Source of the DNA: Gamarada debralockiae
Taxonomy: Eukaryota; Ascomycota; Leotiomycetes; Helotiales; Hyphodiscaceae
Assembly (NCBI GenBank): GCA_002803225.1
Contig: NXFV01000196.1
Coordinates: 1-34,950 of the forward strand
Reading direction: 5' to 3'
Length of the DNA: 34,950 nucleotides
The position numbers and the translations under genes are program-made. How positions within the stretch are numbered: the stretch's first letter is position 1; every line of letters starts with the position of its first letter. The notes beneath the pieces are model-generated. The model did not search any database. It was not told the origin of the DNA and saw only the letters and a program-made list of their open reading frames with translations. This document shows, in pieces, positions 21,395 to 30,893 of the stretch.

Positions 21395-22740
21395 TTATAT
21401 GTCCAAGGAACTCAATCCGACCATTTCCATCGGCCATGCCAGCGAACATCTATTTATAGGATCAATGTTGTCCCATATCACCTTCAATAGGCCACTGCTC
21501 CACCCCTTAAACCACCATAAATGCTTGAAATGATCCAATACAACACAGTAATGACCCATAACCAGAAGAGCCAATGTCCTGTGCTCTTTCAGAAGAGAAA
21601 AGAATCTGCTAGGGAGCATGTTGGCCCACCCTAGAGCTACGTGAGGACTTGGGTCTCCATTGGCCAGCTTCCCGTACACACGGTTCAGGGAATCGATCAC
21701 TTCAGCGTAGACCTCATTGTCATGTCGTGGGTCCTGCTGAGCGCTTGCGTTGTTCAACTCGTAGAGATGGTTAAAGGCATGTCTCGCGTCGGGAGTCATG
21801 TCAAAGCCTGTCTTGGGTGTTGAATCGGTATCGGTTGGACCACCGAGGTCAAGATCATGGGCCACTCGCACAATCTCATGCCATCCTTTCGTAAGCTGGA
21901 AGATTTGTGCGAGATCATCGAGTAGAGGCTGTGACCTCTCTCGAACTGGCCGCGATAAGGCGAAGGAAAATATCGCTGTGACGCTTGAAAAGGCAATTGT
22001 GGCGGAATAATTGGATGCATTGATGTTCCGAAGCTCAGCGCGAAACATTGCAAGTCCCTCGTTATGATGGCCAATGGCAATTCTCGAATAAATTCCCTGA
22101 TCATTTTCGCTTTTTTGATCAGCCAGATGAAGAGCGGAGAGTGCGAGGAGTCCATGCATCAAAAACTGATGCGTTATAGCTTCCTTCAATACGACTGTTT
22201 GGCAGTTGCGAAGAAGTGCCTCGTCGTCAGGGTTGACAGTATACACCGTTGAGGAAACCCAATTGACTATTAGGCTGATTCCTTTACAGTCGAGTCCAGC
22301 GCACAGAGGTACGTTGATTGTATCGAGTGGAGTAATGGTTGGCCTTCCGACAGGTTCAGGAGTAGAAGTCTGTAACGAATCACTAGTATTGAGACCAGTC
22401 TTCAATGATCCATCTATCTTAGATGGTGACTCGGAAACACTGTCTTTGTTCATCCATGTCAAAGTCCCCTGCGATCCGTATTTGCATGTGGTCTCACGAC
22501 TAACACACTTGCGGCACTGAGGCTTTTGCTCGTCGCACTGTAAAACAATCAACATTAGTCGCTGAATCGAATGACCGTAGGGGAGTCATAAGTACCCCTC
22601 GCCCGTACTAAGCGATTGAAGAGAAAAGGGACGATCCCATCATACGATTTCGACCGACGTGAAGGGAAACGTACTTTGACTCGCCTCCTTTTACACGGTA
22701 TGCAACCCCCACGCGATTTCGAATGGTGCCGGCGTTGCAT
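21395..22740 (-). CDS. Zn2Cys6 transcription factor (TF2)
   Basis: Exon 1 is 22675-22740, a 137-nt intron follows (gtacgt...tttacag), and exon 2 is 21395-22537, giving 402 residues. The cluster is C13-x2-C16-x6-C23-x6-C30-x2-C33-x6-C40, with the basic KRRRVK stretch before C23. The intron is in phase 0 immediately before C23, the same place as in TF1, and exon 2 of both genes is 381 codons including the stop. The regulatory domain (MHGLLALSALHLADQK and later LAWPMEMVGL) is of the fungal-specific, UPC2-like helical type. TF1 and TF2 therefore share architecture but are only distantly similar. The RTA1-like gene starts 605 bp away on the other strand. RTA1-family and UPC2-type proteins both belong to membrane-lipid and azole biology in yeasts, so control of the neighbour is a reasonable hypothesis. 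Confidence 0.93.
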
Positions 22741-23345
22741 GATGGGTTTCCAAATTCGTCTCTGAAGCAGACTGTGGCGTATCCTTCTTCACGTGTTGCG
22801 AGACAGCATGGAATAATCAGTATGACGAGTCGTAGTTACTGGAGAGGAAAGAGAGTGTCAAGTAAGAAGCGTATGCCGTCGTATTTAAGTTCTGTTTTCA
22901 GGGAAGAGATACGAATGAGCTAAAGTTTAGCCAAGGCGTCAAATCGTCAACACCTGAGTCGTGGAGATGTTTCAGTGGGTCACTGTGGCGGTAACCGAAG
23001 AACCCCCGTCCACCCCTATTCAAGTTTCTTCGTACTTCGTATATGCTTTCCACATTTGTACTAGTTTGGAATTGATCCCCACAAGATCCCAAGTAAAAGC
23101 ACATCAGCTCCCCTGTACGCGTGTCTTTGTATAGCCTCAACTGCTAGTATCGGCGCTACAGCATCATGCTGCGGCAGACCTCCTTGATTGTTTGTTTGCA
23201 GAGGAAAACATCCAAATAAGATGCCGCTCCTTTCGTCCCTGAGCTGCAAAATCATATACCACCAATATTTTGTCTCTATTCCCTACATTTTCCCCCTTTT
23301 CCCAAAGTTTCCTACAGTCCCTCATTACTTTGAAAATCAGTTATC
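22741..23345. promoter_or_regulatory. Bidirectional promoter region, TF2/RTA1-like
   Basis: This 605-bp interval is shared by TF2 (leftward) and the RTA1-like gene (rightward). A CCAAT occurs at about 23262 on the RTA1 side, and a pyrimidine-rich leader precedes the ATG at 23346. No gene lies in it. Individual operators cannot be assigned by eye. Confidence 0.5.
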
Positions 23346-24245
23346 ATGTCCAATAGCACAGCAGGCGAAGCCGATTCAAACCTCTACGCACCATACATCC
23401 CCTCTAAATCCGCAGCCTATGCATATGTAGCTCTGTTCGCCATTGGGGGCTTAGCGCACTTCATTCTCATGTTTCCTTTCCGAGCGGCATTGTTCCTTCC
23501 TCTCGTTATTGGCTGTGCCAGTAAGTGGTGGAACTCCCTTTCACAAAGCATGCTCTAATTTTTCATTACAGTGGAAGCTGGTGGTTACTATTGTCGTGCT
23601 TGGTCAAACGAAGATACACACAAGATTTTGCCTTTCGTCATCCAAGGTCTTCTTATCCTTGCCGCTCCTCCCTTTCTCGCTGCGACAATCTACATGACCT
23701 TGGGTCGCATCATTCGAATCCTCAAAGCCGAAGCCTGTTCACTGATTGCGCCTCGATGGTTGACAAAACTCTTCGTCCTAGGCGACATTGTATGCTTTGT
23801 CAGCCAGATTGCTGGATCAATTATGCGAGCCAGTGACGACCTACAAACGAACCAGCGGGGTTCTCATACTGTTCTTACTGGTTTGGTCATCCAAGTCGGC
23901 ATCTTCTGCTTTTTTATTATCCTCACTGGCAACTTCCACGCACGCTACAGCCGACAAGGCGATAGGACCGAACTCTCCTGGAGGATCCATATTTGGGTAC
24001 TCTACGCCTTGAGTGTTGTGTTTCTGGTTCGGAATCTTTTCAGAATCGTCGAGTTCCTTCAAGGCAGCGACGGATTCATTGTCACTCACGAATTTATGCT
24101 CTACGTCTTCGATGGAAGCTTCATGTTATTTGTAGTGTTCCTCTTCTTGGCTGTTCATCCCGGCCGACTTTTCAAAGCAGCTCGGAGGCTGAATAAGATA
24201 AATAAGTTGGAGATGGATAATGAAATGGCTCCTTTGGCATCGTGA
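23346..24245 (+). CDS. RTA1-like seven-helix membrane protein
   Basis: The exons are 23346-23520 and 23572-24245, joined by a 51-nt GTAAGT...TTACAG intron, giving 282 residues. Family features are clear: YIPSKSAAYAYVALFAIGG before helix 1, MEAGGYYCR before helix 3, APPFLAATIYMTLGRIIRIL in helix 3-4, FVSQIAGS in helix 5, and a charged tail after the seventh helix. RTA1-like proteins (RTA1, RTM1 and RSB1 of yeasts) are plasma-membrane proteins linked to resistance to toxic compounds and to lipid (phytosphingosine) translocation. Several tail Lys/Arg residues follow the positive-inside rule. The gene is intact and divergent from TF2. Confidence 0.94.
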
Positions 24246-24758
24246 TAGATACGAATTATCTCTCGACACCCGACAACAATTACCGGAGAGTATCGTACTC
24301 CAGACACTTTGAACGTTCATTGCGAGATGGGGTTTTGATACTGAAGAGCTGGGCTCAGGTTGACATCTCGTACCTCACGGGAAAGAGCTTGGCGGAAAGT
24401 TCTGGTTCGCGTTCGGAAGAGAAGATACCTGATTTACATGTTATACGATAGAACGGCAAGGCTGAGACTGTAGAACTTTATTTCTGTCATATGATTATTA
24501 AGAAATGTCGTCTTCGTGTTATAGATGAGGTTCTTAGCTATGAGAGAATTTCGAGTCTTTAAGTATTCTAGTGATTTTCCCGGCTTTCAAATTTTATTGG
24601 GTCGCAGTCGCAAGAGTTAATTATTTCTCTTTCCGTAAGTGCGGTCCCAAATGCGGAAAGAACTTGGGGCAACGACCCGTTGCTTCTTCGGTCATTCGGC
24701 CAGACAAGTTGGGATTAGAATGAAAACATCAACTTAAGTCTAGCAATTCACATTAAAC
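24246..24758. other. Intergenic
   Basis: It contains the 3' flank of the RTA1-like gene. No gene is seen. Confidence 0.5.
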
Positions 24759-25460
24759 ATGAACATCAGTTTATTCCAAATTCCCAGCAGCGAGAATAGA
24801 GATTTGCTATGTCACAGCACGCGTCAGACCCTCAATTTATTCAACTTGCAGTCATCTTACAGTATAGGCGATCAAGGCCCGATCGTCTTTATGGAGGAAG
24901 ACCCCCAGGGGGATTCCTTCGCCAATGGTATCCGTCGCAATTCACAGACGAAAGCAGAACGGTCTTCAAGCATGCCGAGCAGTAAGCTGGCTGCCCCATC
25001 CTCACGCTAGCTCCGCCATCTAGCTCTAGCAGGAATATGGATATACCGAAAAGCCTTCACTTTCAACGACACCAGGACCGCGAACGAAATCCTGAATATC
25101 TCCTCAGTACGCAAATGCAAAGGCCTCAGCCGAGCAACTACGGGCATCAACCAAGCAGTCTGGATCCGATCAAATAATCGTTGTCGAGAGAGGAAGTTAT
25201 TTCAAGTACACTTGTGGAATTGGCAATGATGCAAGAGAAAGTTATTGGCGACTGGAGATCGTGAGCTGTTTGAGGCAAGCTATTTTGATCGTGTTTGGGG
25301 AGTGGGCTTCTCGCCGGATCAATGCAGACGTGGAAAGAAGGCTGGCGCAGGGAGGGAAATGTGGGGACAAAACCTGTTAAGGAAATTCTTCTTGCAATAT
25401 GGGCACGTGATAGACGAGAAGCGAGGAGAATGTGGTTCGATTATTAGCTTGCGAAGATAG
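24759..25460 (+). pseudogene. NADAR-domain gene with several frameshifts
   Basis: NADAR (YbiA-like) proteins are N-glycosidases acting on riboflavin-pathway intermediates or ADP-ribose-type substrates. The segments in order are PIVFMEEDPQG, GFLRQWYPSQFTDE, VFKHAEQ, YRKAFTFNDTRTANEIL, IIVVERGSYFKYTCG, LLATGDRELFEASYFDRVWG and MWGQNLL, which follow the whole domain from start to end. HAEQ is followed by a good 51-nt intron (24982-25032; GTAAGC...GCAG). The frame is broken about four times. A G is missing in the G-run at about 24907-24912. One base is lost near 25038. One base is extra near 25160. An A is missing in the A-run near 25238. The Glu of HAEQ, central to the fold's active site, is still present. 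Single-base homopolymer losses could be sequence errors, otherwise this is a recent pseudogene. Confidence 0.75.
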
Positions 25461-26240
25461 TGGAGATCAAACCAAGTACAGAAATCTGTACTTATAGACC
25501 GAAATTACCCTCTTACTCATAGAACACGTCACACTGATCAAGTGATCCTGTGACACCATGTCACTCAGCGGGCATCACAGATAACCAGAAACACTGACTA
25601 TCTGCCTAGAACCAGAGTTACTGATTACTCATTCTAACAGCCTTTGGTGAATTCAAGAAAAAAAAAATCCAGAGACGAGGAGGAAACGAATACTGCTGGT
25701 GAAGGGGGAGAAGTTGATGGGTGAGATTGCGATAGAGGAAACGGCCAAAGGGAGTTAAGAATTGAGAGAAAAGTTGCGGCGAGAATCCATGGAAAGAGCT
25801 CTTATCTTGAAATGTGAGGAAAGGAGGAAGATAGTATCACCGGCCTGAGCCTCAACTTCGAAGTCAAAATTAGAGTACAACATCGTTACAAGCCAGAGTC
25901 TTGCGATCTAAACTTATTCAACCTGTCTATAATCTCTAAATGCACTGTTAAGTTAAAAAGGGCGTTCATCTCATACTCCTCTCGTAATTGAGTTCTTCTG
26001 CTATCGAGTGATTTGATTCGCTCGCCATGTACTGGGATCAAGTGACCTTTGGACGACTGACAATTGCCAATTGGAAGAATGTCTCTTCGTATCAGTTGAT
26101 ACCGAGAGTGGCAAATCTTGCAGTTTGTTCTATGTTCAAGGGTAAGGGGAGCTGACTGCCTCGTCTCTAATCGTTACTAAAAGAGTATCTCTGAAAAGCT
26201 TCAACAGCCTCTTCTGCGATTTCGGTTCGAGTTATAAGTA
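25461..26240. other. No gene seen
   Basis: It includes an A10 run near 25660 and purine-rich stretches. Nothing coding could be supported. Confidence 0.4.
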
Positions 26241-26430
26241 CCTAATACTAGATTAGGAGCAATAAAATAAAGTATAAAAGTAAAAAGATAGAAGAAAGTA
26301 AAAAAGATATTATTTTTTTTTACAAATAATAAAGAAGAAATTAAAAAGAAAGATAAAAAGAAAGTAAATAAGTTACTTATATCTTTATAATAAGAAAATA
26401 AAGACTATTTAAAATAAATATAACAGACCT
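26241..26430. repeat. AT-rich low-complexity block
   Basis: The plus strand is almost only A, T and scattered G (AAAGAAAGT-type runs), so the complement is nearly pure T/A/C. It lies directly downstream of the transposase relic and may be the most strongly degraded part of the same element. CCTAAT/ATTAGG forms a small hairpin at its left edge (about 26240-26256). Confidence 0.7.
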
Positions 26431-26455
26431 CAAGAACTATATCAGTGTCTTGTTT

Positions 26456-26836
26456 TTAACTACGCCCCCTAGCAACAGCAATAAGGGCATAAACATGCGA
26501 TCTGCTTATGCCCGTAATAGCTAGGATTTATCCAGCAGATTGCTTCTTATTAAGCATATAAATAGCTTTAATTCTGGCACTAATAGAGTGCTCTTTGCGT
26601 ATAGGAGTAATAATAATAAAAGCAGTTGAAGTAATAGTAAGGCGCAAAGGAAGAGTAAGGACTGGCAGTACATCTTCGTCGTTGTCTTCTTCTAAATCTA
26701 AGGGCATATTATACCACGCGTCGTCTTTATCTTTAGAGGCTTCATTAGTAATAGAATCAGAAGGGTCTGAAAGCTCTGACTGGTCATTAGAGAGCCCGTA
26801 GTCAAGGAAGTCAAGTAAACTACTATAGTCAGCCAT
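26456..26836 (-). pseudogene. Tc1/mariner-like transposase N-terminus, decayed
   Basis: The ATG at 26836 opens MADYSSLLDFLDYGLS and an acidic N-terminal region, then ISARIKAIYMLNKKQSAG and a TAA (26528-26530). The same frame continues ILAITGISRSHVYALIAVA to a second TAA at 26456-26458. The part around the first stop reads as a helix-turn-helix of the kind found at the start of fungal Tc1/mariner and pogo transposases. The stop is where Gln or Lys is expected, and CAA to TAA fits RIP. The catalytic DDE region is missing or lost in the AT-rich block downstream. Confidence 0.65.
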
Positions 26837-26923
26837 AAGTATAATAACAAAAGAATTATTAGGCTGGGGGAAGCTAAACTCCCCTCTATAGACTATACCC
26901 CGCGTATCACTAATAGCGGAGAC

Positions 26924-26941
26924 GCCCTATAATTATAGGGC
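26924..26941. repeat. 18-bp perfect palindrome in transposon-flank DNA
   Basis: GCCCTATAATTATAGGGC is its own reverse complement. Related pieces (TATAATTATAG, CCTGTAATTATAGTGG) recur over 26880-27060, which suggests sub-terminal repeats of the decayed DNA transposon. Confidence 0.8.
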
Positions 26942-27012
26942 CTAATAGGCTCGAGGCCCCACTAAAAGCGGATAAATGTTACAGCGTGTGATACAGGGTA
27001 TAGAGCCTGTAA

Positions 27013-27575
27013 TTATAGTGGATCAGGGCTTACAGGGCTCCCTAGCGACCTACAGGGGCCTTTAGTGGAGTACGACCTATAATCCTGGCACTTTATGTCG
27101 CGATCTTCGTAGTCAGCGTCCCCTAAGAACTCAACAGTCTCAGTCGCATGATCTTCAGAAACAGATGGTTCGTTCTCAATGACTTCGAAGTGGCGTTCCG
27201 TACCCAAATGATGATTCGTCTTTGACATATTGGAATGGGGTTTGGATACTGGTGGTCTGTTCTAGTATTTCATATAAACCAAAGAGCGTAATACCTCCGG
27301 CGACGGCGATGAGCGCTACCATCAAGGAGCCTATCTTTGCTAAAAGAATGATTTCTTTCCGAACCCTGTGATTATAGGAACTATCAGTCCGAAGAATGAA
27401 GGGCAGTATGACTTTTGTAAAGCGTACACAGCTACAATCCTTACAGTCGTTAGGAAGAAAACTGCGAGGTTGGATAAGTCACTTACTATTTGGCGGCGGC
27501 GTTCTTATCTCGCAGAATTACAGACACTATAAAGTGATAGTAGTTGGGCTCATCAAACGCACTAAAGGGCTTCAT
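27013..27575 (-). CDS. Small predicted single-helix membrane protein (uncertain 3' end)
   Basis: Exon 1 (27487-27575) opens MKPFSAFDEPNYYHFI. It joins exon 2 at 27431 through a 55-nt intron with a GTAAGT donor, a CTAAC branch and a TGTAG acceptor. Exon 2 encodes KEIILLAKIGSLMVALIAVAG, a clear membrane helix. The frame then either runs on to TGA at 27176-27178 (114 residues), or shifts by a 46-nt GTATTA...CCAG intron or an indel. The shifted frame reads ERHFEVIENEPSVSEDHATE and GDADYEDRDIKCQDY, an acidic and convincingly coding tail that stops at 27013. That tail runs into transposon-flank repeat near 27060, so the original C-terminus may be lost. The start may lie further upstream (the frame reads PPLPSYDFDALL before the Met). 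The family is not recognised. Confidence 0.45.
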
Positions 27576-28061
27576 CAGTAACGCATCGAAGTCATACGAT
27601 GGAAGAGGGGGTTAGTGCTATAGCGTCGACGGGATTGTTGGTACTCTATCTCCTGTCGGTCCGGGAACGGCATGAACTCGCCCAGAAGTTACCAGGGACC
27701 TTTTCGAAGATACCTCCTTCCAATCTAAGGCACTAGTTTGTACAGTACAGGGGCCAGTATCGACAGGTACGGACTGTGTGCAATGAAGAAAGGAGTTTCG
27801 AAATCATGCTTTTATTCCAAATTAAAATCGAAGATCAACATGCTTGCAGCAACTGCGACTGGAGCAGCTGGAGCGGCAGACGTAAGCGACCCAGCTGCTG
27901 AATTGACCACGAATACCGCTGAGGCTGCTATTATTGCAAAAGTTCTCATTTAAAGAAAACCCTTCAGACTTCCTCAAACCATATTCAGACCCTTTCATTC
28001 TGACATATCTCGAAATCCCCTCTTCGCTTTAGAACTGTGTCGGAAATAATCAATAACTTAC
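27576..28061. other. Intergenic between two minus-strand genes
   Basis: It holds the 3' flank of the F-box gene and the upstream part of the small membrane-protein gene. An Ala/Thr-rich open frame on the plus strand (about 27783-27953) has no support. Confidence 0.4.
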
Positions 28062-29962
28062 TTAATGACCGTCGCGGTCCAAAAAAGCAGGCCTTGTCAT
28101 TTCCCCGCTGACGGTTTCCGCCTGCATCAATTTCTTCACAGCCGGGAATCCCATCGCATCATCATGTGACAGCCTAACAACCATCCACTTATCTTTCTTC
28201 CCCTTCTCACCCGAAACCGGCAACATATACGTATATACTCGATATCCCAAACTCACATACTTTAACTTCGTCCCTTTCTCGTTGTCTTTCCTCCTTTCCC
28301 AAGCCTTCCAACTGATCTTAAACAAGTCCAACGCAAGATCTCTCCTGATTCTCTCTTCCTCGACTTCTTTCCCTCGCACTCTTAATTCCTCTTTCCATTT
28401 CTTCTGCAAGTCGGTTTTCTTCAACGAAAGGCCTTTGAACGCCTTGATCAGCCTTTTCGGCTTGCCCGCTGCAGCTTCCGCCTCCAGTTCCAAGGCCACA
28501 TCAATGGTTCGCGGTACCGAATTGGGGAAGAGAAAATCGCATGCATTAGCTGTTTTGATATTGCTGCACATGAGTGTATGCAACTTAGTGCAAAGCGGAA
28601 GAATCTTCTGCTGGAACAGCTCCATCTGCCTTTCCGTGAAGCAGCAACTGAGTTCCTCCAACCCTTTGCAGTGTTTGAGGAACTTCAGCATAGTTTCCGA
28701 CCCCACGTCTACGTCCGCAATGTCGAGAGATCGCCAATGGAAATCAGTCCAGTGCATGACGTTTCCGTTCGTGGTGAGGAGGGTGGATAGGATGTAGTCG
28801 TTCGTTAGACTTTGGCCGCCGAATTCGAGGGAGGTAAGACGCGGTGAAGGGTTGTTAATATGAATATTGTTTATTAAATGAACGATGTCTTTGGTCAAAC
28901 GAGTAGCGGAGATATGGATGAGATTTATGGCAGGGTACAGGACGTTGGCATGGAACCATAGTGTGTCATAGCGGAGGAAACTTTCCTCACTCGGATCCTC
29001 GCTGAACCAGGGACGTTCATATTGGTTTCTGATCCTGAGAATACGAAGGAGACTGAGATCGGTGAGATTGCAGAGGTAACGAGGATCTGACTCCGGTGTT
29101 GGGAGGAAGCCGTTGCCAAGATCAAGTTCGGTCAGATTCAGTAATGGACTACTGTGCTTCTCTCCTAGTCTGTGATAGAACTTGCAGACTTCCAATAATA
29201 ATGCACCGGTGCGGTACCTGGGACCGAACCAAGGGTCTTCCAGGTTCAATTGTTGAGTGCTAAGAGACAGACCCAGACTTCGAAGACCTGGTGAGCAGAA
29301 AAGAACGACAACGATCTGCTCAATCCATTTTTCTGCCGAACTGCTCCCTCCGATGCCGTGGATTTCAAGCTTGTTGAGATTTTTAAAGTGGTTCAGATAG
29401 AGCTCGCACCCAATGGTATATCGATTGCCATCAATGATAAGGTTACGCAGAGTCTCGGGACACTGCGAAAGAGCACCGGTGAATCTGCCATCTCTAAAAT
29501 TCAATCTATCTGCTGTAAAGCCATTGTTCTCCATGGTGAAGCTGTTAGGTCAAGATCAGGTTCTACTCCTGGACTGTGGCTTTGATACACTTACTTGAAT
29601 GAAACGAGATTAGGCATGCTCTGCACACATGTCTCCAAGACTCCGTGCTCCTCGTCATAAACAGTTGATTGCGGAGCATACCGCACATTTCTCCCTACCG
29701 TCAACTCCCGTGTGAACTTCAGCCTCGGATTGACACCTTTGAATTCTCCATCCCTAAAGTTGACCAGTCGCTCCAAGACGCTATATTCACAATCCTGCAA
29801 ATGGATCTTCCAATATAAAATCGGTGTAAATATCGCATTAAGATCCTTAGAGACACGACATAGCGCCGCAAGAATCGCGCGGCAATTAATGACCTTGCCG
29901 ATGTAGTGGAAAATATCCAGTGGTAGTTTGGACTCACTTCTTAGTAAGTTTTTAGGGGTCAT
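28062..29962 (-). CDS. F-box/leucine-rich-repeat-like protein
   Basis: Exon 1 (29595-29962) and exon 2 (28062-29541) are joined by a 53-nt intron (GTAAGT...AACAG), giving 615 residues. The N-terminus (about residues 10-50: ESKLPLDIFHYIGKVINCRA, then a SKDLNAIFTPILYW stretch) has the form of an F-box, the docking segment for Skp1 in SCF ubiquitin ligases. The rest shows irregular Leu-rich repeats (NLIIDG, LNKLEIHG, LRSLGLSLS, LTELDLGNG, LTSLEFGG, LEELSC). A basic coiled region follows (KKTDLQKKWKEELRVRGKEV). The C-terminus is probably accessory. Such fungal F-box/LRR proteins are a large, fast-changing family whose substrates are mostly unknown. The gene is intact. Confidence 0.88.
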
Positions 29963-30311
29963 CTTCTGAGGCGACTATTAGTGTGCTGAGTTGTATTGAT
30001 TTGCATATCACATGGCGCCTTGGGGTGGTGCTGGAGTCCCGTGAGGGGAAATAGCGCAAATGATAGCGACGACCGAGATAATACGAGGCTCCCTTCTCTC
30101 AACTGAAGTCAATTCAACAGGTGCGTAGCTCTCATCGAGAAGCTAGGTAACTCTGGACAGCCGGCGCTGCAACATTGATCTGCATATGTCGTGTCGAGAC
30201 TACGCCCTTCGGTCGTCCAGCTGGCGGATACGAGTACGAGAAGCTGAAATGACTTTAAATCCGATGTTGTCTCGCCTGTTCATCACGTGATTTAAGCCCC
30301 GATAGCCAGGA
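29963..30311. other. Upstream region of the F-box gene
   Basis: No gene is seen. A TCACGTGA box lies at about 30284-30291, just before the solo LTR. Confidence 0.5.
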
Positions 30312-30561
30312 TGTCAGATTTATGGCTTAGTGGCAGGTCAGGGTCACGTGGACGCTAGTAAATGAGCTTGTGATTTTCTCAGATAATCTTGACTTTATTC
30401 TTGTTCCTGTTCTACTGTCGGTAGAGCCTGTATATATAGAGCTCTGAACAGCTCGTACATATGTACCTTACGGACGAGTCTACAGAGCCTTCAGGTATCG
30501 GGTCAGATATCGGGTCAGATCGGTACTAAAGATACTGATATTTCAGGCAATATTCCTGACA
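30312..30561. mobile_element. Solo LTR with 5-bp target site duplication
   Basis: The 250-bp segment begins TGTCAG and ends CTGACA, an exact 6-bp terminal inverted repeat with the TG...CA ends of LTR retrotransposons. It is flanked on both sides by the same five bases, CAGGA (30307-30311 and 30562-30566). A TATA box (TGTATATATAG, about 30429-30439) lies in the middle, as in LTR promoters. A GTACATATGTAC palindrome (about 30456-30467) and a direct repeat of ATCGGGTCAG lie downstream of it. No gag-pol sequence adjoins, so this is a solo LTR left by recombination between two LTRs. The 5-bp duplication suits Ty3/Gypsy or Copia. Confidence 0.82.
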
Positions 30562-30891
30562 CAGGAATTGCGTATATAAGCAGGGGTGCTCGATGAAGTG
30601 GAAGATGCTATGGTCGCTTTCCCTTTGTCCTGCCTACTCGCTATAATTTGGTTTTTGAGATCGGCTACCCTGTCCATCTTTTTCCTTTGGTCCGAAGCAG
30701 TCGAGCCAGACTAATGTTTCTTTGAAATAATTTTGGAGGTCGTCTTAACAAGAACTGTTGAGTTGTTGAAAATCTGGAGGACATGATTACCCCTCAATGT
30801 CTCAATGATTTGTGGCAGAGTTGAGTCAGATTAGAATCTGGCTGTTGGAAAGAAAAAGTGAGAGATAATGCAACCTTAAACTAAACAGATG
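30562..30891. other. Spacer between the solo LTR and the TIR element
   Basis: No gene is seen. A TATATAAG lies just right of the LTR at about 30572. Confidence 0.4.
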
Positions 30892-30893
30892 TA

